64,000 nt of DNA from JANSWP01 sp041941305 (GTDB lineage: Bacteria > Bacteroidota > Bacteroidia > Chitinophagales > Saprospiraceae): NCBI GenBank assembly GCA_041941305.1, contig JBGTQJ010000024.1, positions 62,001 through 126,000 on the forward strand. Reading direction: 5' to 3'. Shown in pieces: positions 38,009-50,000 of this stretch. The position numbers and the translations under genes were made by a program. How positions within the stretch are numbered: the first letter of the stretch is position 1; the number at the start of each line of letters is the position of its first letter. Under the pieces are notes generated by a model that saw only the letters and a list, made by a program, of their open reading frames with translations, was not told where the DNA came from and made no database searches.

Positions 38009-41000
38009 ATGAAGTTTAAAAATTTCATGTTCCTTTTTGCGGTGTTTTTTACAGCCAATGGACTTTTGGCTCAAAAAACCACTGTTTTTACAGATGCAAA
38101 TTTGGCTTACAAACAGGGAGAAGATTTTTATGCGAAAGGTCTTTTTGCCAACGCCCGGCAGGAATACCGTAAAGCCATGAACTTATTACTTCCAACCAAT
38201 GAACCAGAATCTCAAATGCTCAAAACCAGGGCGGAATTGGGTTATGCAAAGTCTGCTGTTAGAATGGATTTGCCTGATGGAGAAAAATTAATTTTGGATT
38301 TTATTCGAAAATATCAACCAGATCCCATTGCAAATCAAGCACTTATAGAAGTTGCCAACTATTTTTACAATGCTAAGAAATACGATAAAGCGATTGAGTT
38401 CTTTTCCCAAATTCCATCCTGGGAATTGACAGATGCACAACGCTCTGAAGTTCGATTCAAAATGGGTTATTCGTTTTTTGTGAAAAGAAAATTTAGCGAA
38501 GCCAAAAACAACTTCAGTGAGGTTAAGCATATTGAAAATGAATATTATTACCCCACCAATTACTATTTAGGATTGTGTGAATTCTTTCTTGGAAATTACG
38601 ATGAATCAATTAAATCTTTCCGTTTGGTAGAAAGATCCAGAAAATACAAACCTCATGTTCCTTATTATATCGCTCAAATTTATTTTGCTGAAGGTCAGTT
38701 TGATGAGGTCATTTCTTATGGTGAACCCAAATTACGGGATCCCGAGTTAAGAAGAAAAAAAGAGATGAATCAATTGGTTGGGCAAGCCTATTTTGAAAAA
38801 GGCTTGTACGAAGAGTCCTTGCCATTTTTAGAAGAATATGCTGAGCGTTCAGGTAAATTAAAAGCGGAGGAATTTTATCAAATCGGTTTTGCTCAATATT
38901 CGACTGGTCAATACACCAAAGCCATAAAGAATCTGCAGCAATTAGAGTCAGAAAATACAGAAATGGTGCAATATGCACTATATTACTTGGGTGATTGCTA
39001 TTTAAAAAACCAGAATAAATCTGCTGCTCGAAATGCTTTTGGGAAGGCCTCCAGGATGGACTTTGATCCAGATATCAAAGAAGACGCTTTGTTTAATTAT
39101 GCCAAGCTTTCCTATGAGCTAAAATTTGACAGGGATGCTTTGATCGCACTTCAAAAATTTAATGCCGGCTCCAAATACTACATGGAAGCTCAGGAAATCA
39201 TGAGTGATATTTTCCTAAATACCCGTGACTATGCCAGGGCATTGAAGATTTTGGAAGACATGCCGAATAAAACTCCACAACTGAGAGAAGCGTATCAAAA
39301 AGTAGCTTATTTCCGTGGACAACAATTGTATAAAGAAGGGGATATTGATGAAGCAAAAGATCATTTTGAAAAATCTCTGGATACTCCAATTGATAAAAAA
39401 TACAAAGCCCTTGCCACCTATTGGCTCGGAGATATTGCTCATAATAAAGAGCAGTACAACGAAAGCAAGCGTCTGTTAAATCAATTTTTAACCCTTTCCA
39501 AAGGTTTGAAAAATTTACCAGATGAATCTTCTGTTTTCACCGCCAACTATTTACAAGGTTATAATTTCTTAAAGCAAAAAAATTATCCCAGTGCCCTGGG
39601 TTATTTTCAGGATGCAGTTGCAGGGATTAAACGCAATTCCATGTTTATCAGGAATAGAGCTGTGAAGGAAGACCTTTTGGGAGACGCTACTTTAAGAGCT
39701 GGAGATTGTTTATTTAAAAGAAATAAATACCGGGACGCTGTAAAATTTTACAATGAAGCGATAAATGGGGGATTTGCAGGATTTGAATATGCCATTTTCC
39801 AAAAAGCATTGATTGAGGGATTGAGAGGCAGGACAACAGAAAAGATGATTGCGCTTGAAAATTTGATTGACAATCATCCGAATTCTGAATACGCAGATGA
39901 TGCATTGTTCCATTTGGGTATAACCTATCAGGAAATTGGACAATTCAATAAAGCACTTGACCCATTGAAAGATTTGGTTGCCAATTATCCTTCTTCAAAT
40001 CTAGTTAACCCCGCACTTCTAAGACTTGGTTTGATTACCTATAATCAAGGAAGTCCACAGACAGCTATCAATTTTTACAAGCAGGTATTGTCCAATAACC
40101 CTGAAGTAGGCGAAGCAAACGCAGCTATGACTGCTTTGGAAGAAATATATATAGATGATTTGGGAGATCCTGATGGGTTTGCTGCATTTTTAGAGACTGT
40201 ACCAGGATTCAAAATGGACAACTTGGGAAGGGATACGCTCAACTTTAATGCAGCTGAATCGGCGTTCGAGAATGGCGATTATAATCGCGCTATAGATGGA
40301 TTTACAGATTACATCAGAAAATTTCCAAATGGTCGAAACTTATTAATTGCTCATTATCATAGAGGAGAATCCTATACCGTTTTGAAGAATTACTCCAAAG
40401 CTTTGAAAGATTATGATTGGGTTGTAAACAAAGGTCAAAGTCGTTATTATGTAAAGGCCTTGGAAAAAGCTGCCATAATTGCTTATCACAATGAGCAAGA
40501 TTTTTCGAAAGCTTTTAATTATTACAATAAATTGGAAGAAGCAGCAATCAACTCTGATATGCGATTTGAAGCTCAATTAGGAGCACTGCGTTCAGCATAT
40601 CGTACCAATAATGCAGCTGCAGTCACCAGACTTGCAAGACAGGTAGCACAAAACCCTTCCGCTTCCAATGAACAAATTGCTACCGCCAATTTTTATCTCG
40701 GAAAAGTAGCTTTTGATGAAAAGGATTACAATACTGCCTTAGCAGCGTTTAGAAAAGTTAAGCAATTGAGTGACAATGAACAAACAGCTGAAGCAAGGTA
40801 TTTGATTGCAAATATTTATTACATCCAAAGAGATTTAGAAACTGCAAAGGAACTTTGCATCAATGCAAATAAGGAAAGCTCCAATCATCCTTATTGGGTT
40901 GCCAAGAGCGTGATTTTATTATCCGATATTTTTGCTGAACAAAATGACTATTTTAATGCCAAAGCTGCACTTGAAGCACTTATAGAAAATTTTGATGGTG

Positions 41001-41131
41001 ATGATGAATTGGTAGCTATCGCAAAAGCAAAATTAAAAAGGTTGGAAGCCCAATCTGCTGAATCTAGTCGCTTGGATCGAAGTTCAGACGATGATAAATT
41101 TTTGATTGACGAAGACGAAGGTGGTCAATAA
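38009..41131 (+). CDS. Large periplasmic tetratricopeptide-repeat protein
   Basis: 1040 residues from the ATG at 38009, chosen because it opens a clean signal peptide (MKFKNFMFLFAVFFTANG, cleavage near LLAQ). Nearly all the rest is helical repeats of about 34-37 residues, with TPR signatures such as YYLGLCEFFLGNYDESIKSF, YYLGDCYLKNQNKSAARNAF and ALFHLGITYQEIGQFNKAL. I estimate 20 or more repeats. The tail is acidic and serine-rich (DDDKFLIDEDEGGQ). TPR arrays bind protein partners; with the barrel 82 bases downstream the pair may be a periplasmic/outer-membrane assembly device (inference). The role is otherwise unknown. The gene has no lipobox, so it should be soluble. Confidence 0.88.
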   Translation: MKFKNFMFLFAVFFTANGLLAQKTTVFTDANLAYKQGEDFYAKGLFANARQEYRKAMNLLLPTNEPESQMLKTRAELGYAKSAVRMDLPDGEKLILDFIRKYQPDPIANQALIEVANYFYNAKKYDKAIEFFSQIPSWELTDAQRSEVRFKMGYSFFVKRKFSEAKNNFSEVKHIENEYYYPTNYYLGLCEFFLGNYDESIKSFRLVERSRKYKPHVPYYIAQIYFAEGQFDEVISYGEPKLRDPELRRKKEMNQLVGQAYFEKGLYEESLPFLEEYAERSGKLKAEEFYQIGFAQYSTGQYTKAIKNLQQLESENTEMVQYALYYLGDCYLKNQNKSAARNAFGKASRMDFDPDIKEDALFNYAKLSYELKFDRDALIALQKFNAGSKYYMEAQEIMSDIFLNTRDYARALKILEDMPNKTPQLREAYQKVAYFRGQQLYKEGDIDEAKDHFEKSLDTPIDKKYKALATYWLGDIAHNKEQYNESKRLLNQFLTLSKGLKNLPDESSVFTANYLQGYNFLKQKNYPSALGYFQDAVAGIKRNSMFIRNRAVKEDLLGDATLRAGDCLFKRNKYRDAVKFYNEAINGGFAGFEYAIFQKALIEGLRGRTTEKMIALENLIDNHPNSEYADDALFHLGITYQEIGQFNKALDPLKDLVANYPSSNLVNPALLRLGLITYNQGSPQTAINFYKQVLSNNPEVGEANAAMTALEEIYIDDLGDPDGFAAFLETVPGFKMDNLGRDTLNFNAAESAFENGDYNRAIDGFTDYIRKFPNGRNLLIAHYHRGESYTVLKNYSKALKDYDWVVNKGQSRYYVKALEKAAIIAYHNEQDFSKAFNYYNKLEEAAINSDMRFEAQLGALRSAYRTNNAAAVTRLARQVAQNPSASNEQIATANFYLGKVAFDEKDYNTALAAFRKVKQLSDNEQTAEARYLIANIYYIQRDLETAKELCINANKESSNHPYWVAKSVILLSDIFAEQNDYFNAKAALEALIENFDGDDELVAIAKAKLKRLEAQSAESSRLDRSSDDDKFLIDEDEGGQ

Positions 41132-41213
41132 TTGATCTGAATTTCAAAATCTTGGGTCTCAGTTATTTTGACTATTCAAGTCAGAACTGATTACTTCAAA
41201 CCAATTTAAAATC

Positions 41214-42869
41214 ATGAATACAACAAAAATAATTTTCAATATAGCCTGCTTACTAATCGTTTTTTCTTTTAGTATTTATGCTCAAGAGGGGCTTCCAACG
41301 GAGCAGGTTGAGGTTATCAAAAATTTTGAAGCACAATTGGAAGAAACCGAAAAAATACCAATTGATCCAGAATTGCCTCCTCTGGATACATCAACTCAAT
41401 TGCAGACGTATCAAATTCCACAGACCCATCAATTAAATGTGGAATATCCCGCTCCAAAGATTCGACCCTTGGCCATGAGACCAGATGATTTGCCAGATGT
41501 TTACAATGCTTTTTTAAGATTAGGTGCCGGGTTACCAACTACTTTTCTGGGAGAAGGCTCTTATGGTAAATTTGTAGAAGAAAAATACGATGTCGGTTTA
41601 AAATTGAAATACCATTCAGGAAATTTTACAGGAGATGAAGTGGAAAATCAAAAATTCAGAACGGTAGGCGTCGGGGGAAATGTGACTTATTATTTTGACC
41701 AAGGATTTGCAGTTGGAGGAGATGTAAAATACAGCTCAAATAAATTCCATTATTACGGTTATAATTTTGACGATAGTGACACAACTGGAGTAAAAGATTC
41801 CGACGTACAACAAAAATTTAATACCATTGATATAAACGCCAAGATATTTAATGGCGTAGAAAATGTCGGAGATATAAATTATGCTGCCGGCTTTGAATAT
41901 TACAATCATCAAGACAATTTTGCGACTTCAGAAGATGGTTTTAAATTATTTCTGGATGCTACCAAATGGATAGGAGGTGCTCATTCCTTCGATTTCAACA
42001 TCGCTGCAGATTTTACCACTTACAGCGACACCATGAAACAGAAGTTGAACAACTATTACTTCCAACCTGCATTTACTTATCACGGAGACATGTTCAAGGC
42101 CAAATTGGGGTTGAATTTGGTAGCAAATAATGATGATTTCAATTTCTTCCCTGACATAGAGGCAATTGTGAATTTGACTGGTAGTGAATTAGCAGTTTTT
42201 GGAGGAGCTACAGGTGATTTACAAAAAAACACCTATCGTTCTTTATCCGATTACAACAATTTTGTTTCTTATCGTTTTCCTGCACTTACCATAAAGAACA
42301 CCAAATATTTTGAATACTATGGAGGAATAAAAGGCAATGTCAAGGTCTTTGAATACCTAGCAAGAATTGGGGTAAAAACAGTGGATACATTGGCAACTTT
42401 TGTGGTTGACAGTTTACCTCCGAACCCACTCCATCGAACCTTTAGAGTACTATACGATGATGGAAACATTCTTTCAATCGGTGGGTCAATAAAAGCCAAT
42501 ATTTCAAAAAGTGTTGAATTGGTGGGAACTGCCAATTATAATGTCTATGATATGGACAATGAAATAAAAGCCTGGCATCTTCCCAGAATACAAATAAATG
42601 GGGCATTATTTGTAAAATTGATGGATGAGAAATTGAGGGTAAAGGGACAGTTGTTTATGGAAAACGGTGTTCCATTTAGACAAGCCGATGGGACTGCCGA
42701 AACACTCAACTCCTTGTTTGATTTAAGTTTTGGAGCCGAGTATTTTCTTGCTGACAATTTTGGAGTATTCTTTGAACTCAACAACTTGTTGGACAATAAA
42801 AGGCAACGGTGGAGATATTACCCTACCTATGGGTTAAATGTTCTTTTAGGAGCATCAGCCAGGTTCTAA
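41214..42869 (+). CDS. Outer-membrane beta-barrel protein, partner of the TPR gene
   Basis: 551 residues. Signal peptide (about 1-23, SIYAQ). A periplasmic-type linker rich in P, E and Q (about 30-95: TYQIPQTHQLNVEYPAPKI) is followed by about 450 residues of alternating amphipathic strands, and the last residue is Phe (ASARF), the usual barrel C-terminal signature. The last third resembles TonB-receptor-type strands (FELNNLLDNKRQRWRYYP), but there is no plug domain. The pairing with a big TPR protein, 82 bases apart, suggests an operon. Substrate or cargo is unknown. Confidence 0.85.
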   Translation: MNTTKIIFNIACLLIVFSFSIYAQEGLPTEQVEVIKNFEAQLEETEKIPIDPELPPLDTSTQLQTYQIPQTHQLNVEYPAPKIRPLAMRPDDLPDVYNAFLRLGAGLPTTFLGEGSYGKFVEEKYDVGLKLKYHSGNFTGDEVENQKFRTVGVGGNVTYYFDQGFAVGGDVKYSSNKFHYYGYNFDDSDTTGVKDSDVQQKFNTIDINAKIFNGVENVGDINYAAGFEYYNHQDNFATSEDGFKLFLDATKWIGGAHSFDFNIAADFTTYSDTMKQKLNNYYFQPAFTYHGDMFKAKLGLNLVANNDDFNFFPDIEAIVNLTGSELAVFGGATGDLQKNTYRSLSDYNNFVSYRFPALTIKNTKYFEYYGGIKGNVKVFEYLARIGVKTVDTLATFVVDSLPPNPLHRTFRVLYDDGNILSIGGSIKANISKSVELVGTANYNVYDMDNEIKAWHLPRIQINGALFVKLMDEKLRVKGQLFMENGVPFRQADGTAETLNSLFDLSFGAEYFLADNFGVFFELNNLLDNKRQRWRYYPTYGLNVLLGASARF

Positions 42870-42879
42870 TTTTCTCCAG

Positions 42880-42919
42880 GTAATTGGTCCCATTTTACGG
42901 GTTAATTGGGACCAATTAC
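42880..42919. terminator. Bidirectional hairpin between the barrel gene and miaE
   Basis: Perfect 13-bp arms gtaattggtccca (42880-42892) and tgggaccaattac (42907-42919) around a 14-base loop, followed by TTTCCCTTTTT on the plus strand. It lies in the 59 bases between convergent stops and can end both transcripts. Confidence 0.75.
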
Positions 42920-42928
42920 TTTCCCTTT

Positions 42929-43513
42929 TTAGTGCAATGCCGGCCTAATCTCTAATCCCTCAATAACCTCAGATTCTTGCTCCACCCACCATTCAAGTCT
43001 TGGATATACCTCTTCTTTATCAAAATAATTCAAGGCCATTTTTACAAAGATATGCCCATGTTTTGCTTCTGAAACCCAAAGGTTTTTATAAAATCGAAAC
43101 AATTCTTCATCTTTCTGGGCTTCAGAAACCATTCTAAATCTCTCGGCACCCCTGGTTTCTACAACTGAGGCGACTAACAATCGATCCAAAAAACGCTCTC
43201 TTCTTCCCGAGTGGCATTTTTTTACCAAAGCCTGAACATAGGGGTCTCCTCCAATAGAATGCAACAATTGAATACCTCTTTTTTCCATCAAAGAATAGAC
43301 TTGTTGAAAATGTTCCAATTCCTCCACTGCAGTTTCAATTAAATCAGGAATAATTTCAACACGATCGGGGTATTTTGCAACAAAACTCATTGCCATTGCA
43401 GATGCCTTTCTCTCGCAGTCTGCATGGTCTTGCAAAAAAGAATCAAAATCATCCATAACTGCTTTTAACCACGTCTTTTTAGAAGGTACTTTGATGTCTA
43501 AATTTAATTTCAT
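42929..43513 (-). CDS. miaE: tRNA-(ms2io6A)-hydroxylase
   Basis: 194 residues from the ATG at 43513; an in-frame start at 43549 adds 12 residues that look non-native. MiaE is a diiron oxygenase that hydroxylates the isopentenyl group of ms2i6A37 in tRNA. The ferritin-like fold is shown by the iron ligands in order: DCERKA (first E), EELEHF (E and H), VVETRGAERF and VSEAKHGHIF (E and H). Length is normal. Whether MiaA and MiaB are encoded elsewhere cannot be seen here. Placement between the barrel gene and giant 3 seems incidental. Confidence 0.92.
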   Translation of the reverse strand: MKLNLDIKVPSKKTWLKAVMDDFDSFLQDHADCERKASAMAMSFVAKYPDRVEIIPDLIETAVEELEHFQQVYSLMEKRGIQLLHSIGGDPYVQALVKKCHSGRRERFLDRLLVASVVETRGAERFRMVSEAQKDEELFRFYKNLWVSEAKHGHIFVKMALNYFDKEEVYPRLEWWVEQESEVIEGLEIRPALH

Positions 43514-44064
43514 TTTCAGTATTTTTTTCAATAACAAAATGATCGGCAAATATGGTAAAATGTAGTGATGCTTAAGCGTTTTTTAAGCTGAAAAACCAAA
43601 AAGCTGAAAAAGAATCTATGGTCTTTGAATTTTGTCAATACCAATATATTCTCTACCTTAGCAATCCTATTTTCTTTCCGCTACAAAGTCTGCCAGAAAA
43701 TTGGAGGAAAAGGCAGATTTCCCTTCATGTTGGAAAACAATACAATCACAAGGATAAAGGCTTTATACTGGTTCAGAATAAAAAATCACCCGCTCGAATC
43801 TATTCTTTTCTAAATTAGTTTTGGGAAAAATAAGTTTGTATCCAGAAATTAATTTTTATGATTTTTTCAAAATAGGGTGAAAAAGATTGATAGTGATTCA
43901 TAATACATCCATGATAATTATCAGGAAAATAAAAGAGAACCTAAACCCTTTGAGTTATAAAAATTGCCAAATGAAAGACGTGTGATAAACGAATTGGTGG
44001 CATTTTATTAGAATCCCCACAAAATGAATAACTTTGAATTTAATTATTTCTTAACAAAAAAGTA
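43514..44064. other. Intergenic region upstream of giant 3
   Basis: 551 bases. Two overlapping plus-strand frames at about 43618-43818 contain no recognisable sequence and overlap each other, so they are rejected. I see no terminator or clear promoter consensus here, although the giant gene must have its promoter in this stretch. Confidence 0.5.
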
Positions 44065-47000
44065 ATGCAGATGAGAGCACTATTACTCCTCTTAGTGTTT
44101 TTCTTTTTGAATTTCACGCCCGACAAAAATCCTCCCAATGGAGAGGCGGCTGAAAATCAAAGCACTGAAATCTTCAGCGATATAGAAACACTCTATGTCG
44201 GTGACGAAAACAGGGGCAGATTTTTAGTCAAACCCGAAGGGATGAGTCAACAAATGCAGTTCTGCGATTTGATTCCCGGACAGACTTATAAAATATTTGC
44301 TGTCAAGGGCGAACAATGCAGTCCATTGGTCTCCATGAAAGGCCATGAACTTGGGCAAACTTTCGAGTTTGTAGCCACTGCAGCATGCCAAGAATTTACC
44401 TACCATGCAGGAATGTGTACTGAGGAAACCTATGTTTCTATTGGTTGTCAAACTTGCAAAAAGGACAATTCCTTCATGGAAGAATTTATGCTTTCGGTGG
44501 CACAGGCTTCCGACCAATCATTGATTGAAGATGTCTTTATTGGTGGCAATTGTTTTGATGTTACCAATGTTTCAGGAATTGGACCTCAGGAAGGAAGAGG
44601 GCAGTTTTCAGGTGGATCTTTTGGTCTCTCTGATGGTGTAATTCTTTCTACCGGAAATATTACCAATGCCACTGGACCTAATAATAGTGGTTCTGCTGGT
44701 AATAATATGGGAGGGCCTGGGGGTGATCCAGACTTAGGCATCTACGCAGGTGGTCACCCTACCTTTGATACAGAAGGTATTGAATTTGACTTTACTCCTA
44801 CTATTCCTACGATGGATTTCCTTTTTGTTTTTGCCTCTGAGGAGTATTGTGAATGGGTAGGCTCTCAATTCAATGATATTTTTGGTTTCTTCATAAGTGG
44901 ACCTGGTATTTCTGGCCCTTTTTCAAATAATGGAATTAACATTGGAGTAGTGCCAGGTGGTGCCACTCCGATTACAATTAATACCGTAAACCCTGGGCAG
45001 AACAGTTCATTTTTCATTCCAAATGATGGTTCCTGTGGTGGAATGGTAAATCCAAACTTTCAATTTGATGGATATACCTCAGTTATCGTTGCGACTGCAG
45101 CCGTAATCCCCTGCGAAACCTACCACATCAAATTAGTTTGCTCAGATGTAGGAGATGGGATTTATGATACTGCCGTTTTCCTTGGCGCCGGATCATTTAA
45201 TGCAGGAGGAACTGCCTCTGCAGAAGGTTTCTCTGCAATTACCGGAACCAATACCATATATGAAGATTGCCCTGATGGAGGTTTTCTATTTGAACGAGTT
45301 GGGTTTAATCTCAATTCGTTGATTACCATTAATATCACGGTAGAACCTTCCAGTACTGCTACTCCTGGAGTTGATTACCAACCGCTACCAAGTGTTGTAA
45401 TTATTCCACCTGGAGCAACTTCTTTCTTGTTACCTGTAGCAGTATTCTCAGATGCCATAATTGAAGGGGCAGAAAGTATAATTCTCACACTTGATAACCC
45501 GTGCAGTTGTACGGCCGACGAAGTCATACTCTGGATAGAGGAACCGCCGCCCGTCGAAGCCTCTCTCCTGGATGAAGAGCTCTGTGGGGGAGGGGCGGTC
45601 GTGCTTGAGCCGTCCATAACAGGAGGAATCCAAAATCCGGCGATATACACCTATGTGTGGAGTGATGGTTCGACAGATCCAATTTTGGTAGCTGCGCCAT
45701 CCCAAACGACAACTTATTCTGTAACAGTTACTGATTTTTGCGGCTCGACAGCAGAAGCAAATTCAACTATAACTGTTTATCCTATTGCATTAGCAGAATT
45801 GGATTCAGATGTACAAATCGTTTGTGATGCCTCAACCGCCGAAACTGAACTGGTCATTTCTAGTATTACTCCGCTTAGTTCCTTACCAGTGGAAATTGTC
45901 ATCAGTCAGGATGGTTCACCCTTGAGTCCGCCCCTGGTGATTAATCCAGGTGATTTCCCACCATATACCTATACGGTTTATGGCACTGGACAATTTGAAA
46001 TATTTAGCGTTACCAATGGAAATGGGTTGTGTCCCGGAATTGGTGCCGGTTTTTTTCAGGTTCAGGAAATCCCAATGGATGTAGAATACGAGGCAACTAA
46101 TGTGAGTTGCTTTGGTGAGGCGAATGGCACTATTACGGTAACTCCACTTTCCGGGGTCCCACCATTTACCTATCTATGGGACATCGGTTTACCTGATACC
46201 GTAAATATTGCTACAAATTTACCCGCTGGAGTTTATGGAATTACAGTAATTGATGACACAGATTGTGAATTTGAACTGGAAGCCGAAATTGAAGAAGCTC
46301 CGGAGCTGGATGCCCAGGCTGTTCAATTAACCACACCAGATTGCAACAATCCAAATGGTGGTTCAGCAGAAGTTCTGGCAAATGGTGGAACTCCTATTTA
46401 TAGCTATAATTGGAGTAATGGCGACTCAGGTTCCATCATAGCAGATGTGCCTTCCGGGTTTTATCAGGTTACTGTGACAGATGAATCGAATTGTACTTCT
46501 GAAGCAGAAGTCTATATAGATGACAACATGATTCCGCCAATTGCTGTGGCAGATACCGAAGGTTTGATAGATTGTCTGAATCAAACCACGACGGTCAATT
46601 CAGATGGCTCATCCACTGGAGGTAATATTACTTACCAGTGGTCTGGTCCGGGAATTATAGGAGGAAATAATGGAAGCACTGCAGAGGTGAATCAACCAGG
46701 TACTTATACCTTGGTAGTCACTGATTTGGATAACGGTTGTACCGAAGAAGATGTCACAATCGTCATTCAAAATGAAGATTTGCCAACTGCCGCCATTGAA
46801 GATCCTGAACAAGTCGATTGTGATGATATCGAAGTCACTTTGGATGGTTCAGCTTCTAGCACAAATGGCAATTTTACCTATGACTGGAATACAAGTGATG
46901 GTTTTATTGTCAATGGAAATGGAACCTTATTCCCTGTAGTAAATTCAGCTGGAACCTACAACTTGTTAGTTACAGATGAAGATAATGGCTGTACAGCAGA

Positions 47001-50000
47001 AGCAACTATTGTGGTCCCTGAAGATTTCACCAATCCAGATGCAGAAGCTGGACCAAACCAATTGTTATCTTGTACTGCCAACACCGTCACTCTAGATGGG
47101 ACCGGATCTACACTTGGCATCAATATCACTTATAACTGGCAAACCAATAATGGAACCATCGTTTCAGGTGGTAATACCTTGGCTCCTGAAGTAAGTGAAG
47201 CAGGACTATATGAAATAGTAGTAACAAACACCGATAATGGATGCACTGCTCTAGATACGGTTGTGGTTGATCTAAATTCAGATGTCCCAATTGCAGATGG
47301 TGGAGATGATCAAACAATTGATTGTACAGCTTCAGAATTGACTTTAGATGCCTCTAATTCAAGTTCAGGCGGAACCATTATTTTTACCTGGACAACAAAT
47401 GGAGGAAATTTTGTATCTGGTCAATCTACACTGACACCTGTAATTGATCAACCTGGTGAATATATATTGACCGTTACGGATCAGGCAAATGGATGCGAAG
47501 CTATTTCCACAGTAATCGTTGATGAGGACACAATTTTACCAACAGCACAAATTAGTCCTCCACAGGAGATCAATTGTGAATTTCCAAGCATAACGATTGA
47601 TGGTTCAAACTCAAGTAATAATGGTAACTATACCTATACCTGGACCACTTCTAATGGTTCTATTGTTTCTGGTGGAAACACCTTGACTCCTGAGGTCGAT
47701 GCCGGAGGCACCTATGATTTGACCATCCTGAATAATGATAGTGGTTGCGAAGAATCCGCTTCAGTATTGGTACCAGAAAATATGGATACACCTGATGCGC
47801 AAATTGCAACACCTGATTTAATTACATGTACCGCACTGGAAATAACCATTGATGGAACAAATTCGACTGGTAATGGACCACTGGTTTACACCTGGACCAC
47901 CCAGGATGGGACGATTGTCTCTGGAGATTCCACATTGACACCAACTGTCAATACTGCGGGAACTTATGACTTATTGATTACAAATACAGCAAGTAATTGT
48001 ACTTCCACAGCTTCAGTGGTTGTTACAGAGGACAATGAATTGCCGACAGCGGATGCTGGACAGTCATTCTTTATTGATTGTTCCAATCCTCAGGTTATAC
48101 TTGATGGAACAGTTACTGGTAATGGTAATTTGGTCATTCAATGGACGACCAATGATGGAAGCTTTGTCTCCGGATCTGATACGGCCAATCCTGTTGTTGA
48201 TGCCGGTGGAACATATGTCATAAACGTCTCTAACCCAGACAATGGGTGTACCGCTTCTGCAAGTGTAGTTATTGATGAGGATGCGAATATACCTGAGGCA
48301 ATTATAGCGAATCCGGATATATTGAACTGTGATTTGGAAGAATTCACACTAGACGGGTCTGCCTCGACTGCAGGTGTAAATATCGACATTCAATGGACAA
48401 CTATTGATGGGAATATTGTTTTAGGAGAAAACTCCTTGACACCCACAATAGATGCTCCTGGAACCTATACATTGAGTATTACAGATGAACAAAATAATTG
48501 TCAAAATACTGCAAGTGTGCTTGTGACTCAGGACATTTTGGACCCAACAGTTCAGGCTATTGGAGGTGAAATCACCTGTGCAAATCCAACTATTAATTTG
48601 GATGGTACAGGATCTTCCACAAATGGAGATTTCACTTATTCATGGACAAGTCTAACTGGAATTCAAATTACAAATCCTGATTCATTAGTGGCTTCTGTAA
48701 CTGAACCAGGTAGCTTCATTTTTAGTATTATAAATAATGAAAATGGTTGTGGAAGTTCTACAACAATTGATATTACTCAAAACATTCAGGATCCTGAAGC
48801 ATTAGCTGTTGATCCTCCACAAATTACCTGTGCCAATGATTTCGTTGTAATTGATGGTACCCAATCGAGTATTGGTGGAGATTTTGAATATTCCTGGACT
48901 TCCCCTACCGGAAGTTTTGTAAGTGGTCAAAATACTTTGCTTCCAAATGTCAATGCTCCAGGTACCTATGATTTGCTGGTGACTGACATTACAAATGGAT
49001 GTACTGCTACTGCACAAGTAATCGTTACAGAAGATATTGAGTACCCTGATGCAGATGCTGGTGCACCAGATATTGTTAATTGTTACAATCCAACAATTAT
49101 TCTAGATGGTAGTAATTCCTCAAATGGACCTATTTATGGTTATGATTGGGAAACCATTGATGGAACAATCGAGTCTGGTGATGATACTGTAAATCCCGAA
49201 GTAAGTGCTGCTGGTACATATGTAATAGAGGTAACCAATCTCTTGAACGGTTGTGCCACCATAGACCAGGTGGTTATTGATCAAAATTTTGATACACCAA
49301 CGCCAGAAGCTGGTAGTACCCAGGAACTATCTTGTTCAGTTTCCGAATTAACTTTAGATGCATCTGGTTCAACTGGTCAAAACATTGCTTACAACTGGAC
49401 AACACCAACAGGGGTATTTTCTTCACCTACAAATGTTGTCAATCCTACTGTTACAGCACCTGGAATGTACTTTGTTGAAGTAATTGATATGGTGAGTGGA
49501 TGTTCTCAGGTAGATTCTGTACAAATTACACAGGATGATGATTTACCTATAGCGATTGTTGCACCATCTGATACATTAACCTGCTCCACTACAGCAGTTG
49601 TTTTGGATGGAACACCTTCAGACCAGGGTCCTGGTATTACCTATGAATGGACAACTCCAGACGGAAACATTGTTTCTGGCACTGATGGAGTTACGGCCTG
49701 GGTAGATTTGCCTGGTACCTATATCATAACTGTTTTCAATTCAAACAATAACTGTAGTTCTTCTGCCAGTGTTATTGTTAATGAAAATGTAGCACCACCA
49801 ATTTCAGAAGCTGGACCATCCATGGAATTAACTTGTAGCACGACATTCTTGTCATTAAGTGGAAACAATTCCAGTGCAGGTCCAAATTTCACGTACTTGT
49901 GGTCTGTAGTTTCAAATGGTAACATAGTAGGTGGTGAAAACACCCCTAACCCTGTTGTTGATGCTTCCGGAGTCTATGAATTGCTTGTAACCAATACATG

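Noticed and set aside
43618..43818. Two overlapping plus-strand frames of about 62-66 codons before giant 3
   Set aside because: They overlap each other, have no recognised sequence and no upstream signal; likely chance frames.
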